A stretch of 64,000 nt of DNA from Rhytidiadelphus loreus. Its lineage: Eukaryota > Streptophyta > Bryopsida > Hypnales > Hylocomiaceae. The translations under genes were made by a program, and so were the position numbers. The DNA is taken from contig OX344765.1 in NCBI GenBank assembly GCA_947034895.1, forward strand, positions 5,833,001 to 5,897,000. Direction: 5' to 3'. Below, one piece after another: positions 13,105 to 25,369 of the stretch (its first letter is position 1; each line of letters begins with the position of its first letter). The notes under the pieces were generated by a model. The model was not told the origin of the DNA. It did no database searches and was given only the letters and a program-made list of their open reading frames with translations.

Positions 13105-13333
13105 TTAACCCTTAAAAGACGAAGGGGTGACCTTGGAAATCATTCTTTTCCATTACTGTGTGAATCTTGGTCTTTAGAAATAGCAAAAGTGTTCATTGGA
13201 AGTCAAACTATTGTAGAAGATATCTCCTTTTCACAGCAAATTCTGAGGATGAATAGTTGTATTTTTGTCCTACTACAAGGATTTCCTATCATCCATCCTA
13301 CACCAAACATCCTTCTTGACTTTTAAGGGCTAA
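13105..13333 (+). mobile_element. Short TTAA-type MITE, copy 1 (~229 bp)
   Basis: Begins TTAACCCTTAAAAGACG (TTAA 13105-13108) and ends near TTTTAAGGGCTAAA, where the terminal TTAA looks mutated. It shares internal blocks (GGTGACCTTGGAAATCAT, CATTGGAAGTCAAACTA, GGATGAATAGTTG) with 13621-13848, 57607-57840 (inverse) and 57837-58055. There is no transposase. A 95-codon open frame overlapping it is therefore not a gene. Confidence 0.6.
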
Positions 13334-13620
13334 ACAACACTTTAATCTTTTAAAGATTTTTTTAAAGGACTAAAGAGAACCTTTATTGCCAATAATTATT
13401 AGCTTGAAAAGAGTGAAAGAAATTTGTGTTTGAGAATCCAAGTGTAAAAATGGATAGAAATTGTGGATGTTTGGGAGAATCCATGAGCCCTAGAAGTTTG
13501 GGATTATGCCCAATCTATACTCTATCACTTTAGAGGGGTGCAACCAATTGTTGGACCTATAATAGTTTGGATTTTTACAATGCGTATTTGGCTCCTCTAC
13601 TCCTAGTCGTTTCCAAAACC

Positions 13621-13848
13621 TTAACCCTTGAACGCGGGGCTAGTCACCATGAAAATCATTTTTTTGTCACTATATGAATTGTTGGCTTAAAAAAATGGAA
13701 AAGTACTCATTGGAAGACAAACTATTGTAGATCATCTTCCCTTTCCACACAAATTTTGGAGGATGAATAGTTGCATTTCTGTCCTATACAAAGAGATTCT
13801 TTGTCATTCATGGGCTGAAAAACGTCCTCCACGGCATTTATGGGTTAA
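13621..13848 (+). mobile_element. Short TTAA-type MITE, copy 2 (228 bp)
   Basis: Bounded by TTAA at 13621-13624 and 13845-13848, with ends TTAACCCTTGAACG and TTATGGGTTAA. Internal blocks match the copy at 13105 and the pair at 57.6-58.06 kb. It abuts the LINE-like coding remnant that starts directly after its right end, so it may have inserted into that sequence. Confidence 0.65.
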
Positions 13849-14070
13849 GACCATTTGGAACTTGCTTTAGGGCTTTCACTTTGGATTATTTGGATTTCTC
13901 GAAACAAGAAGGTCTTTACTTACAAGCAATGGCCTTTGGAGTTCACACATTCAATGATTTGGGATGCTCTCCTCGACTCAGGCCATGCGGCCCACCTCAA
14001 GACTCAACTCAAGGTTTGTCAACAACTACCAAATGCAACTAATATCTGGGTCAAATTTGATCATATTTGA
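13849..14070 (+). pseudogene. Probable remnant of a non-LTR retrotransposon ORF
   Basis: An open frame of about 70 codons without an ATG at its head (it opens with TTG) contains LWIIWISRNKKVF followed by IWDALLDSG and KTQLKV. This resembles the stretch near the C-terminal zf-RVT/RNase H-linker region of plant LINE polyproteins, as I remember that family. No reverse transcriptase core is present. The short TTAA MITE at 13621-13848 abuts its left side. Both the family call and the idea that the MITE split it are inference. Confidence 0.35.
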
Positions 14071-14312
14071 CTTAAATCCTTTATTATGGCTAGCAAGATT
14101 GGTGCTATCATTTTTTGGAACAAGAAAGGTCCTCCTTCTTGTTTATTTTCTTAGCTTGTTTATCTCTTCATTTGTCAAACCTTCATGGCTTGGCTATCTT
14201 GTATTCCATTTTTTTTAATGCAATGGTTCTCTCCATTTGTTCAAAAAATAAAATAAAATTGTGGATGTTTTCTTTTAAACAAAATATGAAGAGGATCCAT
14301 ACTACAATCTAG

Positions 14313-15150
14313 ATTGTAAGACTAAAATACATATTTTCTTTTGAATGTAAAAAACTACAACTACCATTCCAAAGGAACCTCTACATTATTACCTCTACGT
14401 AATTTACTTAGAAAGTCACTTGCACATGTCTAGAGCATAATTGACATCAAATTGTACTCATCAAGCTATTGTTTAATATTCTTTCCAAGCAATCATTTGG
14501 AATGGAATTATCCATAGACCAAAGTCATTCACATGAGGAATTTTTCTAACATTCTCCTCACTAAGGCACAATGTCTTTTACCATAAATGATGCATGTATT
14601 CTTTCATTAAACTTATATTAAGCCCCTAAGCTCTTAATTTGATTATCCATGATGAACTTGTCCCATTGGATGCATAATTCCCATGCACAAGACAATTCAC
14701 AATTCCAAACCAAAATGTATCACCTAATTCTCCAAATTGTTCCTTTTGAAGTTGTTGCATGTTCCTTAAAGAGTTAAACCCTTACACCTTTCGCATATGG
14801 AATCCAACTAATACATACTCATGTACATTGTAACCCCCTTTCAATTGCCAGCAAGAATCAACAAATGTTTGATCAAGTTATGATCAATGGTAGAACTTGT
14901 GTTGGTTTTAGCGAAATGTGTCGATTTTAGGTACTTGTTACACACCCAAGTAACAAATTGGAATTGTTATTTGGACGACTCCTGAGCACAAAAGATCCAT
15001 CTATCAACTTTCAAAAACCTTGGAGAAGATAATTCAGAATCATTATGTCCTGTTTATAAACATTTGACAACTTTGAATAAAGATAAGACTGTCAAAATGA
15101 AAATGGAATAATCAAGCTATCGGGGACTCTGCAGTCTACAAAGCAGCTTG
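14313..15150. other. Intergenic DNA, no gene seen
   Basis: AT-rich sequence between the LINE-like remnant and the 3' end of COX6A. No open frame with a recognisable product, RNA gene or repeat terminus is apparent. Its right end probably includes the COX6A 3' untranslated region. Confidence 0.45.
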
Positions 15151-15191
15151 ATTACAAAATTCTTGGTAACAGAAGGCAAAGGAAGAAGCGG

Positions 15192-17049
15192 TCAGTGCCC
15201 CTCGTGACTCTCGTGCTTATACTCGAACAGGCCGTCCGGTCCTGCAAAAATTGTAGATGATTTAGTTGGGAGATCGCACAACTTAATTGCATTATCAACG
15301 ATACAGGAATTTGAAAAGACATACAAGAACAGATTGGTTTATTCCACAAAAATCAACTCTGGAATACAACGAGATATCTTAGTCAGAAAGTTAATTAAAC
15401 TGATGTAGGGAGCAGCGATGAGGGCCAGGAATAAACAAGGACAGAAGCAAAGGGAGACTTCAGATAATGTGCATTTCAGTGGAAGGTAAACATAGGAAAA
15501 GAACCCTAAAAGGATCGAGAATAAGACATACCCCAAGGAAACTCCTTGTTACGAATATGCAAGTAAGAGAATTGCTGCCATCCCAACCACAAAAGAAACA
15601 TGAGAAACAAGGGCACATGATGAATTATCAACCTATATGCCACTTTCACCTTGGAAACGAGATGCGCAGACAAATCAATTGAATTTTTATAATGAGATGC
15701 AATCCTCGAACAAGGTCCTCAGAAGAGATACTTCAACTCTCACATGAAATACCCCTAAGTATCTTCAAAGGAATCTAATGAGCACAACAGAGCCTGGAAA
15801 GAAAATCACATACCGGATTGTCACTAACATTGTGTTCCTCATTAGCGAGAGTGTAGGCGCCCAAGCCGATACACATTATGTAAGCGGCAATTGTGACGCT
15901 GCGCCACTTGTACGTCTCGTCTGCAGTGCCGCATGAAAATACGGTGAGTAAGTGCACAGGATAATCATTTCACAGAAATCACAGTTCTTGTATATCTGCT
16001 GTAAACTAGTAAAATCAGAGTCGAGGTACAACATTGAAACTGCTTCCTCCAGACTGAGAAGAGGTTACGAGCAGGAAAGAAAAGGAAGTCAAATGCAAAA
16101 TTATGACTCGACAGGATCAAGCCCTCTCTTGCTAAATTAGCCTGAAAAATCGATTCTTGAGTTTACTTAAGTCTGTTCAAGACTCCTAAATAATGCCTCA
16201 ACCATTTCTGATTCAAGACATATCATTTTGGAAGCTCATAAATTCAGACACCTTTACTGTCACAGGCTAAGCGCCCCAATCTTTATAGTATCGGAATTCT
16301 CCAACATAGTGTTCCATAGAAAAGGAACGTTAAAAGAATAATGGCGTTGCAGAGTTAGGAAAGGTGGTCTACAACCCTTTCCAAACTTGTCAAATTTTCA
16401 TAATCACATTGCTGTGACATAAGAGAATGTTACAGTAAAATTACGTTTTGAACTGCATCCTAGGGTCTGCTCCTAGGGTCTGGTGTGAGAATAGATATTA
16501 CAGAAGGTGTCATTAAAGAGCTCTAGTTGTTTTCGGCATTCCAGAAACAAATCCTCCGAGATCTCATTCCGCAAATTAGGACAACAGTACCACCAAATTA
16601 ATCATGCTAGCAACTCGAGATTACCAGTCAAACATCAACAGCCAAATCGAACGACCAAAACCGCTCCGCCCTAAAGAAATCCAGCGCTAAAGCACTCCCC
16701 CAAACCAAGAACAACTAAAGCCACCAAGTACTCTCGCCACAACCTAGCTTACACATAGAATCTTTCGATCGAACACAACAAGAAACCCTAATCCCACTCT
16801 CACTGACCAAGTATCACCAACTTCAAACGAACAAGAAACAGAAAACCCAACTCAGATGCGGCAAATTCTACGGCGATGCAATCCCTGAAAAAATCTTAAC
16901 GAAAAAAGCTCACCAGCGTCGTCGTGAGCGTGAGACTTAGAGGCGAAGAAGCGCTTGGTCGCAGCCGCAGCCTGCGTGGTCTGGAGAGAGCCTAAAGGTG
17001 TGGGTCGGCTCAAAAGAGCACCAAGTCGCTGCCGGAGAGGATTCGCCAT
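15192..17049 (-). CDS. COX6A: Cytochrome c oxidase subunit 6a, mitochondrial
   Basis: A small nuclear-encoded subunit of respiratory complex IV in the inner mitochondrial membrane. The four exons are 17049-16914, 15920-15814, 15574-15532 and 15241-15192. The donors are GTGAGC, GTATGT and GTATGT, the acceptors are CAG, and all phases match, giving 111 residues. The N-terminus (MANPLRQRLGALLSRP...) is Arg/Ala/Ser-rich and lacks acidic residues, like a mitochondrial presequence. The middle has TYKWR followed by one membrane segment (SVTIAAYIMCIGLGAYTLA). The C-terminus holds the family signature YLHIRNKEFPWGPDGLFE and ends in a His/Glu-rich tail. The length suits plant COX6A. Just upstream, a GGCGAAC-type unit is tandemly repeated about three times (about 17188-17210); any regulatory role is unknown. 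Confidence 0.93.
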
Positions 17050-17864
17050 CGCTGCAAACAATTGAGAGAGAGAGAGACAAGGAAAGAATGATGGGCAGCA
17101 ACAATACTCTCGAGAAAACAAGGGGTTCTGCTGAAAGGAATTGGCTTTGGCTTTGTTGTCCTTCCGCGGAATCAGGTGAGGGGGACGGCGAACGGCGAAC
17201 GGCGAACGGAGCCTATTACCGTTTGGGGGAGCAGTCATGCCACTCCACCGTGTCAAAAGTTACTCGGCACTGATTTGTCCCAAAGTAGCAACACTTTTTT
17301 TAATTTTCTATTATTAGACTGATCAAAACAAATTATCTTCTAACGCATGAAAGAATGGAACATTTGGATATTGTATACAAAAATTATTAGGGATCAAAGT
17401 TTTTTTGGTGGATAGTTTAAAATGTTTTTTTCAACAATAGGTACATATTGATGAAGGAGATGTACATAATGAGTACATCTAGTCAAGTGACACTTATACA
17501 TCTAGTACATTTAGGGGTCCCTATCTTAATTTGCTTAATTAGACCATGTGACACTAATTTTCCAATGATACAAAACACTAATAATGATTTTTATATAGTA
17601 TTACCTACACTAATTGATTTGGAAATGTTATAAAGTTTTAAGTGTGGTGAACATTTTTCAAATCCAATTAGGAGTTCCTATCAACAATCAAAAATCTTCT
17701 CTCACCCTCAATACTAACAATATATGTATCATGCCACAAGACCTCAACAAAAACTTATCCAAAATATCATTGAATTTAAAAATCACATCAAACACTATTA
17801 AGAAAACTATATTTTTGGTGATGTTTAATATAAGAATTGATGTTTAAGTTGACAGATTTTAGGT

Positions 17865-17980
17865 AACGTCAAATCTACCAACCTTTGTTTTTATGTCAAA
17901 AATGACGTTCAATGTAACATCTTGATGTTACATTGAATGTCATTCTTGACATAAAAACAAAGGTTGGTAGATTCGATGTC
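17865..17980. repeat. Long near-perfect inverted repeat (hairpin, ~55-bp arms)
   Basis: The two arms meet at CATC-TT-GATG (about 17918-17927) with essentially no loop. The sequence from CAAATCTACCAACCTTTG outward is mirrored by CAAAGGTTGGTAGATTCG, with few mismatches. It directly abuts the TAAGGTAA-ended element at 17984. If transcribed it would fold into a long hairpin. It may be a palindromic MITE. Confidence 0.75.
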
Positions 17981-17983
17981 ATT

Positions 17984-18500
17984 TAAGGTAAACCATCCTA
18001 TGACAAGCCAACTGTCTAATGCAGACATCTACATAACCCCCCCATTACAGTCCATTTCAGATTTTTGCTTCTACAATTTAATTAGGTTGGTTAGTGGCCC
18101 ACATTAGTGCATTAGGTGATTGTGATAGAATTAGTAATGACTATCATAGGACTCTTACACATTGTGAGTGTAAACTCATCATAAAGAGTTGTTTTTTTAT
18201 TCCTTTGTGTGATGGCCGCATTAAAAATTCTTGTGGTTGTGTTAGGAAATCTGAAGACTGCATTAGGTGGTAAGATGACCATCATGAAGACATATTTTAT
18301 TGATTTCAGATAGTCTACAGACTGTTTTGGAAAAATACTTAAAAAATTCATAACAAATTCTTACTTTGTCCAAAAACTAAAATTTTAACTGCTTCTTTCA
18401 TTTCTCAAAGTTGTCTCTGCTAGAAAAAAATCTGATTTTATTTTGCTAATGGCAACATACCAAATCAGTCATTCTGCCTGTCATAGGCTGGTTTACCTTA
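17984..18500. mobile_element. TAAGGTAA-ended DNA element, copy 1 (~517 bp)
   Basis: The left end TAAGGTAAACCATCCTATGA and the inverted right end (TAAGGTAAACCAGCCTATGA when complemented) match at all but one position over 20 bases. There is no coding capacity. The shared outer TA could be the target duplication of a Tc1/mariner (Stowaway-like) MITE. The superfamily is inferred. Confidence 0.6.
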
Positions 18501-18813
18501 GAATCCGTCAACTTAGACATCAAAAACTTTGGTTTCTTATAACGAAAGATTTGGTAACTAACAAACAAAGAGAATTCTAATTAGATGGTATGTTGATGAT
18601 AACTGACCTATTTCCTAGCCACGAAATGTGAAAGTTGTTACAATGTAAAAGTTTTAATTTTTGACAAACAAGATACAATGGTGCTAGGGTTCTACTATCT
18701 TTGTCATGTTGACAACTAAAATTCAATTCAAACATATGGTTTCTCTCAATGTGAACCATTGCCACCAAAGTAAATTTTAACCAGTTGTTGAAAACTTATC
18801 CTAAATTAAAACA

Positions 18814-18963
18814 TAAGGTAAACTATCCCATTACGAATAGAATGGGTTGTGGGCTGAATTATGATAGTGGTGTACATTTCAGAACTTGAATGTACATCAC
18901 CATTACAATTTTGCCCACAATGGGCTTGCTCCCATTTTGTCTGTAATCGGGTAGTTTACCTTA
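18814..18963. mobile_element. TAAGGTAA-ended MITE, copy 2 (150 bp, near-palindromic)
   Basis: Starts TAAGGTAAACTATCCCATTA and ends with its inverse, TAATCGGGTAGTTTACCTTA. Almost the whole element is a diverged inverted repeat centred near 18880. Its ends match the element at 17984-18500 and resemble those at 50880-51040. Confidence 0.65.
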
Positions 18964-18999
18964 CATCACCACTCACTACTGTGAACCCCGTCACTTTTC

Positions 19000-21040
19000 A
19001 TTCCCTGAAATAGCAACAAAACATAGCAACAAAACATGATGTGAGTGAAAAAAAAGTCACAAACAACAAAAGTAGATCATTTTTGGCTACTAAAAGTAGA
19101 TCATTTTTATTTTTTAGCCTCCTATGAGTGAGAAGCGACAAGAGGTCCGGATCTCTGGAATGAAAAACTACAGGGCTCGCCGTAGTGGCTCCAGTTACGA
19201 GAAAGAGTGAGAATTACCCTAACGATCAGCACATTGAATATTCAATCATGTTGTGTAGCAAAAGGTCCTTGAGAAAGGATTCAAAACCGAGCTTGTGTAG
19301 GTACATGCATCATCAGCTTTATTATAAAATGGCCCAAACTGTGATATTTCTGTGCACAAAGCTCTGAAAAAATTGGACACACTAGGATTGTTACAGATAT
19401 AAGACTCCACAAGTTCACATGGGGTTTTGAAAAAGTGCGAACTTCTGTAGAATCATGATGATAGAAGCGGCAGTTGCTCGATCATGTACCGGCAGCGTCG
19501 AGTCTTAGCTTGACAATGGACAAACATATTTGTTCCTGTTGTTCGGAACTACTCCAGCACTCCAATTCTAAATCACTCCCCTTCTACAGTACTGTACAGT
19601 AGTTGGTTGTCTCGAACTGTTAGAATCTGTTACTATCTCATGTCCTTTTCCGAATGCGCCAATCAGTTTCTGAATTGTAAACTAGCTCAGGGAACATGAA
19701 ATTATAGTGTCATAATGAGAAACAACATGTCCATGGCAAAATGTTGTTACATCCATAACAATTAACAAGCTGCTGCACTATTCTACGAGAGGCTCTGTGC
19801 CTACTAACAGCGCGGGTTGCTTCAGTTAATTTCTAATGAGGTAGCTACTGAAATTTCCTTCGGGTAGCTCCTCTCCATGCAAAGCCTCCTCCTCTTCAGT
19901 CCAGAGCCAAGAAGGTTAACGTTGCACATTCATGTTACCACTGTAATTGCATAAGTGCATAACACTAAAGCAGCTCATGTTATGGATAACAGCATACTCC
20001 TCATCCAATGAGAGTCTGTCAACTCTCCAGAAAAGTGCTCCATTGAGGTTATGCCAAATTGGCAATGCAACGAATATAACGATTCCTTCAAAAAAGTAGT
20101 GCTCAGCCACGTTCTAAGATTCGCATCTCAGTCTGCAGCTTCAGATTTCCACACAGAAGAATTGATGGCTATGAATGAGACCAACAGTAAACCGGATAGG
20201 GAGCTCCTCCCTCCTTGAATTCTCTAACTTAATAACTGTATTGACGACAAAAGTCCTGAAACTTTACTGCACATTAGTTGCGAGTCTTTGTAACTGAATT
20301 GCAAGCCCTAGCAGTCGAAAAATCCAATTGTGGATAATGTTTTCATGCACGACACCGATTCTCCAGATCATGCTTCGTCGGCATATCTGTTTCTTTATCC
20401 GCCGACTACACGCTTCAGTTACCGGATAGACGGAACTTTCCGTTACCTTTCCATTTTTTAAATTACGGTTAATCGATGTACTACTTTTTCAACGACTCTC
20501 TCTGTTCTTGCGGTCACTGCAAAAACATATACCGACAAAGTTTACATATCGTTCACACCTAGTAACCGGAAGAACTTTATTACTAACGGAGTACAGTAAA
20601 TCGGTTTTCCGGTAAGCATATCCTGGCCACTCGGTTCCATTCGCGACTTGCTACACGGCTAGACCGTCCGTCCATGAGGAATTATTAGTCTGCGAAAATT
20701 GAAGTACAGCTGTAGCTGCGCTGCGGGACTGGCTTGTCCGGAAGTTGCAAAGCTTCCGTCTGGAGAAAAAGTAAAGGGGCCGGCGGAGGTGACGAGGAGA
20801 GTCGACGAAGTAAGTTAAGCGGCTCCCCCAACTCTTCGAAACACTGCACCAATACCCAGATCGACAAACATGCTCCACGTTTTCCTACTTTGTTTTCGTA
20901 CCGATTATAGCATGGCCTTGGCTCCTACGTCAAGCATCTGCATGCGATTCGTCGGAGTTAATTGCGGGGCACTACCAGCAAAATCTTAAGGTAATTAATT
21001 TAGTGTGCACCCAAATCGACGCTAGTTGCAACTGATAATG
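19000..21040. other. Intergenic region without a supported gene
   Basis: Contains short tandem duplications: a CATAGCAACAAAA unit repeated near 19010-19036, and AGTAGATCATTTTT repeated near 19070-19110. A 75-codon minus-strand frame at 20651-20878 sits in locally GC-richer sequence but has no recognisable domain and a conflicting overlapping frame, so I do not call it. Nothing else is recognised. Confidence 0.4.
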
Positions 21041-21049
21041 CTTTGCTTA

Positions 21050-21345
21050 CTATTATAAAACGTAGGTTGTTTTTATTACATCTTATTGGCAAGTGAAAGG
21101 GGATTCTAACGCCCTTTAGCATGCATTCATTGGACACATTAATTATGAGAAGAAGTTATAAAATTTCAAAGCTGATTGTCTGTAGGTATATACCCAAAAT
21201 GGAAACTAGGGTCTCTAGCTAGTAGGTTCTGATGTTGTGATTATGTACATCTTGCGTCATACATCTTGCGTCATCAATTTCTAGGTTTTCGTGTCACTTT
21301 TCATTTGGTCCAAATGTAGGTAAATGTAGGTGTCGCATGTTGGGC
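21050..21345 (+). repeat. Dispersed repeat, left copy of a pair flanking the 22.7-kb gene
   Basis: This segment (TATTATAAAAC ... TTGGCAAGTGAAAGGGGATTC ... TTAGCATGCATT ... GGTCCAAATGTAGG) is a diverged direct repeat of about 25370-25610. It also has an internal short tandem repeat of ACATCTTGCGTCAT near 21246-21272. Confidence 0.45.
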
Positions 21346-22657
21346 TGTGATGATTATGGGGGCACATACCTTACCGATCTTCTGTGCTCTTCTGGGGACG
21401 CAAGCAATTCAACGCGCTGGCCAGTTGCGTTGGTACTGTAGCTGGGGGCAGAAATGGAGAGCTGCGGCCTGGGGGCGAATTGCGAAGGAGTCCAGATTTT
21501 CGTTATAATGGCAGATTTTTAAAATAAAATAAATCGGACACAAATCGAAGAGACTTCAATTGCAAGAAGGAGGAGAACAGATCCCCAATCCACCTACTAG
21601 TCTGGCTAGTACGTCACAAACGTGTTGGTTCTGTTACAGCTTATATATATATTAGAGCAGATTTCACTGCACGGAATCTACCCACTTGCACTTCCCCGAC
21701 TGGAACCTCAGGTCTATACAAATCCTAGAATTTTTTAGAACTCTGTCCGCCCCAATCTTCACGAATTTTCGGAGGAGTGCATGGAACCGGTGGAGCTCTT
21801 CTGGTGGCATATCCAGGAAGGGTTATTCTCGTTCAATGTAAAAAGACGTAATAATCAACCGAATCCCGTGGAACCGGTGAGCAAAATCAAGTCCAAATAC
21901 TCCAGATTTGTGGGAGGACGGCGTTGCGGTACAGTTATTTACCAGTTTTCTAAATTATTCAAAAGTTTTTACCAGTTTTTTCTAAATTAAAACCATTAAA
22001 CGGATTGTCTGTACAACAGGATTGGTACAGACATTTAGTCGGAGAACCTGGCCACCCCAGACCACGACCTGAAGAGACTGCAAACTCTGTATAAAACGGG
22101 AGAGCCTCCTCTCTGCTTTGAAAGCTTTTTCATTTCTGCCATAACGATCAGTCGTGGTCAGAGTGGGAAGCTCTTTGCAATGGGGTGCGACGTGGAGTCG
22201 GCGTGGCGGGTTATGAGTGTGTATCGGTTCATCAGTTGATGGCTGTGGAAATTTCGCTGATTCCGATGATCGGTTGATCGTCGAGTGTGTTTTCGCGCAA
22301 TTCCAGAAGGGTTTTCCGAAGTTTTAGTACGTAGAAGTTTAGCAGAAAGTTTTGAGGTTTCGGAGTGGGAATGCTTCGGAGAGTGGAATAGAGATGGATC
22401 GCGTGCAAAATCTGCAGCGCACCCGCTTCCTGTTTCCATGGTGCCCTGTAGCTAGAAGTGCTGCGCAACCGAACTATAAATGTAGGAGGTCCATGAAATG
22501 GACATGCTATAGAATTAGGTAGAAAAATTTGGAAGAATTGCCTTGGTTTCGGAAACTTTGCATTTTGAAAACTCCGCATACTATTGCCGTTGAAGATCCA
22601 TAGTACTACTACGATTTCAAACTGGCGAATTTCAGCGCCGCGCAGCTGTTTAGCAGC

Positions 22658-23758
22658 ATGCCGGAGCGCTTCTCGCTATGGTGTGAGCAATTGGAAGACC
22701 TCGTCCGATACCATGCACCGTGAGTTCCCCCCTGAACCTTTTACCCGGAAAAAATCTTCAAAGAACAGTCGCATGCCTTGGATTGCACAGCTAGAGTTCA
22801 CAATTCCGAATTCATACTACTGTTAAACGACTTGAAATTGAATGGGGTTCTTCCGTAAACTCCAGAACATGTGATATTGCTCATTCAAAACACGAAGATC
22901 TACACGTTGAAACCTAAATTTCGGTCAGAATTCAGCCGGGAATTCAGTTCTTTTTGAAGTGAACCACGCAAACAATTCATCGATCCCAAGGAATCTGTCC
23001 AAATTTCAACACATTTTGAATACTCCTCACGCAGTAGCTGTTAGGATTTGCAGCGAATACCAAATTTTGCGTACTCTTCTCACAGTAGCTATTAGGGTTT
23101 GCTGCGACCATCGAATATCTTGCACCATCGCATCCCATGACGCGCGTAACCTTTGTGCAGTGGGGAGTGCGCGACCGCATCTCCACCCGCTCCCGCCGGG
23201 GGTCGCGGCAGTCGTCGCAAGCGGAGCCCTCGTTCCGGCGGGGTGCTCCCTCCACGCGACTCCAAGGCGAGCTGGGCCGTCAACATCCGTCCCAAGAATT
23301 GGGGCGACAAGGACAAGATCTGGTGGGGCAAGATCAAATCGATGCAAGATGCGCAACGCATCTCCGACATCGTGCACCACTACCTGGGTTGTGAGTCTGT
23401 CCACTTCCTCTTCCCGGGATCCGATCGGCCTCCTCCGCCCTTTGCGAATCCCAACCTCTGGGGACTGCATAGCCTGGAGAAGCGGATGCAGTATGTGAAG
23501 CTCATTGCCAAGGGCGAGCAGCACCAGGCTCTGCGGAGGGAGTTCATGGAAAGCGTCAAGGAGATGGTGAAGCTGGTGATAAAGGAGGATGGGGGTGACG
23601 CTGCGGCTGCGGCGACTGGGGCTGCGACTGCGGCTGCGACTGCGGTTGAGGTGCCATGGAGTTGGAATGCGTCGCAGCCCGAGCTTGGTGGGGACGAGTG
23701 CAGACTGTCGCCGGAGATTCCTTCTCTCTTTGAAGGTAAAGAGAACACACTGCTTTGA
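22658..23758 (+). CDS. Two-exon gene of unknown family
   Basis: Exon 1 (22658-22719) encodes MPERFSLWCEQLEDLVRYHA and ends at a GTGAGT donor. Exon 2 (23161-23758) follows a TTTGTGCAG acceptor in matching phase, giving 219 residues. Exon 2 starts with a Ser/Arg/Pro-rich basic stretch. A segment with WAVNIRPKNWGDKDKIWWGK and QDAQRISDIVHHYLGC then looks folded and conserved-like. A charged helix and an Ala/Thr repeat (about residues 150-170 of the product) precede the end. I do not recognise the family. The sequence upstream of the ATG stays open back to a TAG, so an earlier exon joined at TACTACTACG is possible. A GTAAAG donor at 23736 could splice in phase to 24618-24676, replacing the last residues. 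AATAAA at about 25037-25042 is a possible poly(A) signal. Confidence 0.55.
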
Positions 23759-25369
23759 AAGATAGTCGTAATGGTCTTGAGTCTTCGGTAAATTTTGTGA
23801 CACTTCGAGCACACGGACTTTTAAAATCTAGGAACGATGTAGATCTGAGGTTCCCTGGAAAGGTGCCTTTCTCGTGAAATATTGCTGTTTTAAGTTATTT
23901 GGCATCATACTTGACTATCGCCAACCATTTCAATGCTTCAAATCAATGTAGAAGTCTAGTTTATGCTGGCTTGAGTGTACGAACTATTGGATTTCTGTAT
24001 CATACTTGTACAATTATAGGTTCGTTTTACCGGAGCTTGTTAGGCGTTCTACTAATCGTGATTAAATGAACTAGTTTTAATGAACTAGTTTTAGTGTTCA
24101 ATGAATCATGCATGATTAATTGTATCAAAAATGTGAATGATTCAGAGTTAGCATTCAGACTTTTAAGAGAGTGCAATTCAGATTATATTGGTCTAATATA
24201 CATGAATGGTGGTCAATAACAGAGGACATTGAGTACATGATGATGATGGTGCTGGATGATGAGGTTTCCTAAGTTGCATCAATCAGCTGTACAGAACAAT
24301 GCATGTGAGTTTGAATTCACCTTGTTATCTATTAGTTTTCCCATAAATAAAGCTGCAATATTAGTGTCAAAATTACTGTCACTACAAAATTACTTTTGTG
24401 GAAATTAGTTATATTTCAGCCTGCACTCAAATTAAAATAGTGTGACTTTGGTACATTAGTGTCACACGGACTAAATAGGATATAAATCAGAGTAGTGAAT
24501 GTGACTGGTTATTATGAATCTGTAAGCTTTGCTTTCACTGCTTACCAGCTCGTGCTAGACGTGTGTAGTATCAATAGTTCTCTGTCTTACTGGATCGTGA
24601 CGGTGTTGGTTTTGCAGGAAGTGTGTCTGGTGGTTTAAGCTTGGAGTGCTTTTCTATCCGTTCCTGTTGTTTGTAATGCTCTGGCATGTGCAACCACGAG
24701 TTTGTTCATCACATTTTGTTCAGAGCAGAGGCTGTTCGCAATGCCTGATGAATCACCTCAAGTTGGAATAACGACATAGCCTTTTCAGTGTTAGTAGAAT
24801 AAAGGACTTGGTTGTAACCAACAGTGTCAAATAACGTGTACCTTTGTGTATAGTATACATTTGTATGTAGGCTTTGAGCTAGAATTGTGGTCTCCTTTCC
24901 AAAGGATCGACAATGAAGAAATCAGCATGGGTATAGGGAGTCCACTTACTACAGTTGTAGCCAAGCTGTCGCTACCTGTGTGTTCAGAATTTGTATGAAA
25001 AAATTTGTACATTTGTTTGCTCAATTGTACATTTGAAATAAAAGCTTCCAGGCTTACTGTCCAGGGATCTTGGACTGTATTCATGGATTATTGGCCATTC
25101 TTAATCTCCAACCGATTGGAGTAGGCACTTTTTTATCTGCCTATTTGTCATACGTCACTACTAATTAAACATGTTTTGCCAGGTGTAGGGTTTTAGCCTT
25201 GAAATGTGACTTTTGGAGTAGTGACTTTTGGATGACTTGCAGAACTTTATCACTTAGTGTGGGATGTAAAGCATTGGCCATGGATTGAGAGAGCTTCATA
25301 TCCCACAATAAAATTACATTTTAAGCTGTGTGCAACCATAGTCAACACTAATCACAACTAAACATACTT

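Noticed and set aside
23027..23814. Minus-strand open frames of up to 261 codons
   Set aside because: They are Arg/Ser/Gln-rich shadows of the GC-rich plus-strand exon, with no domain and no splice context of their own.
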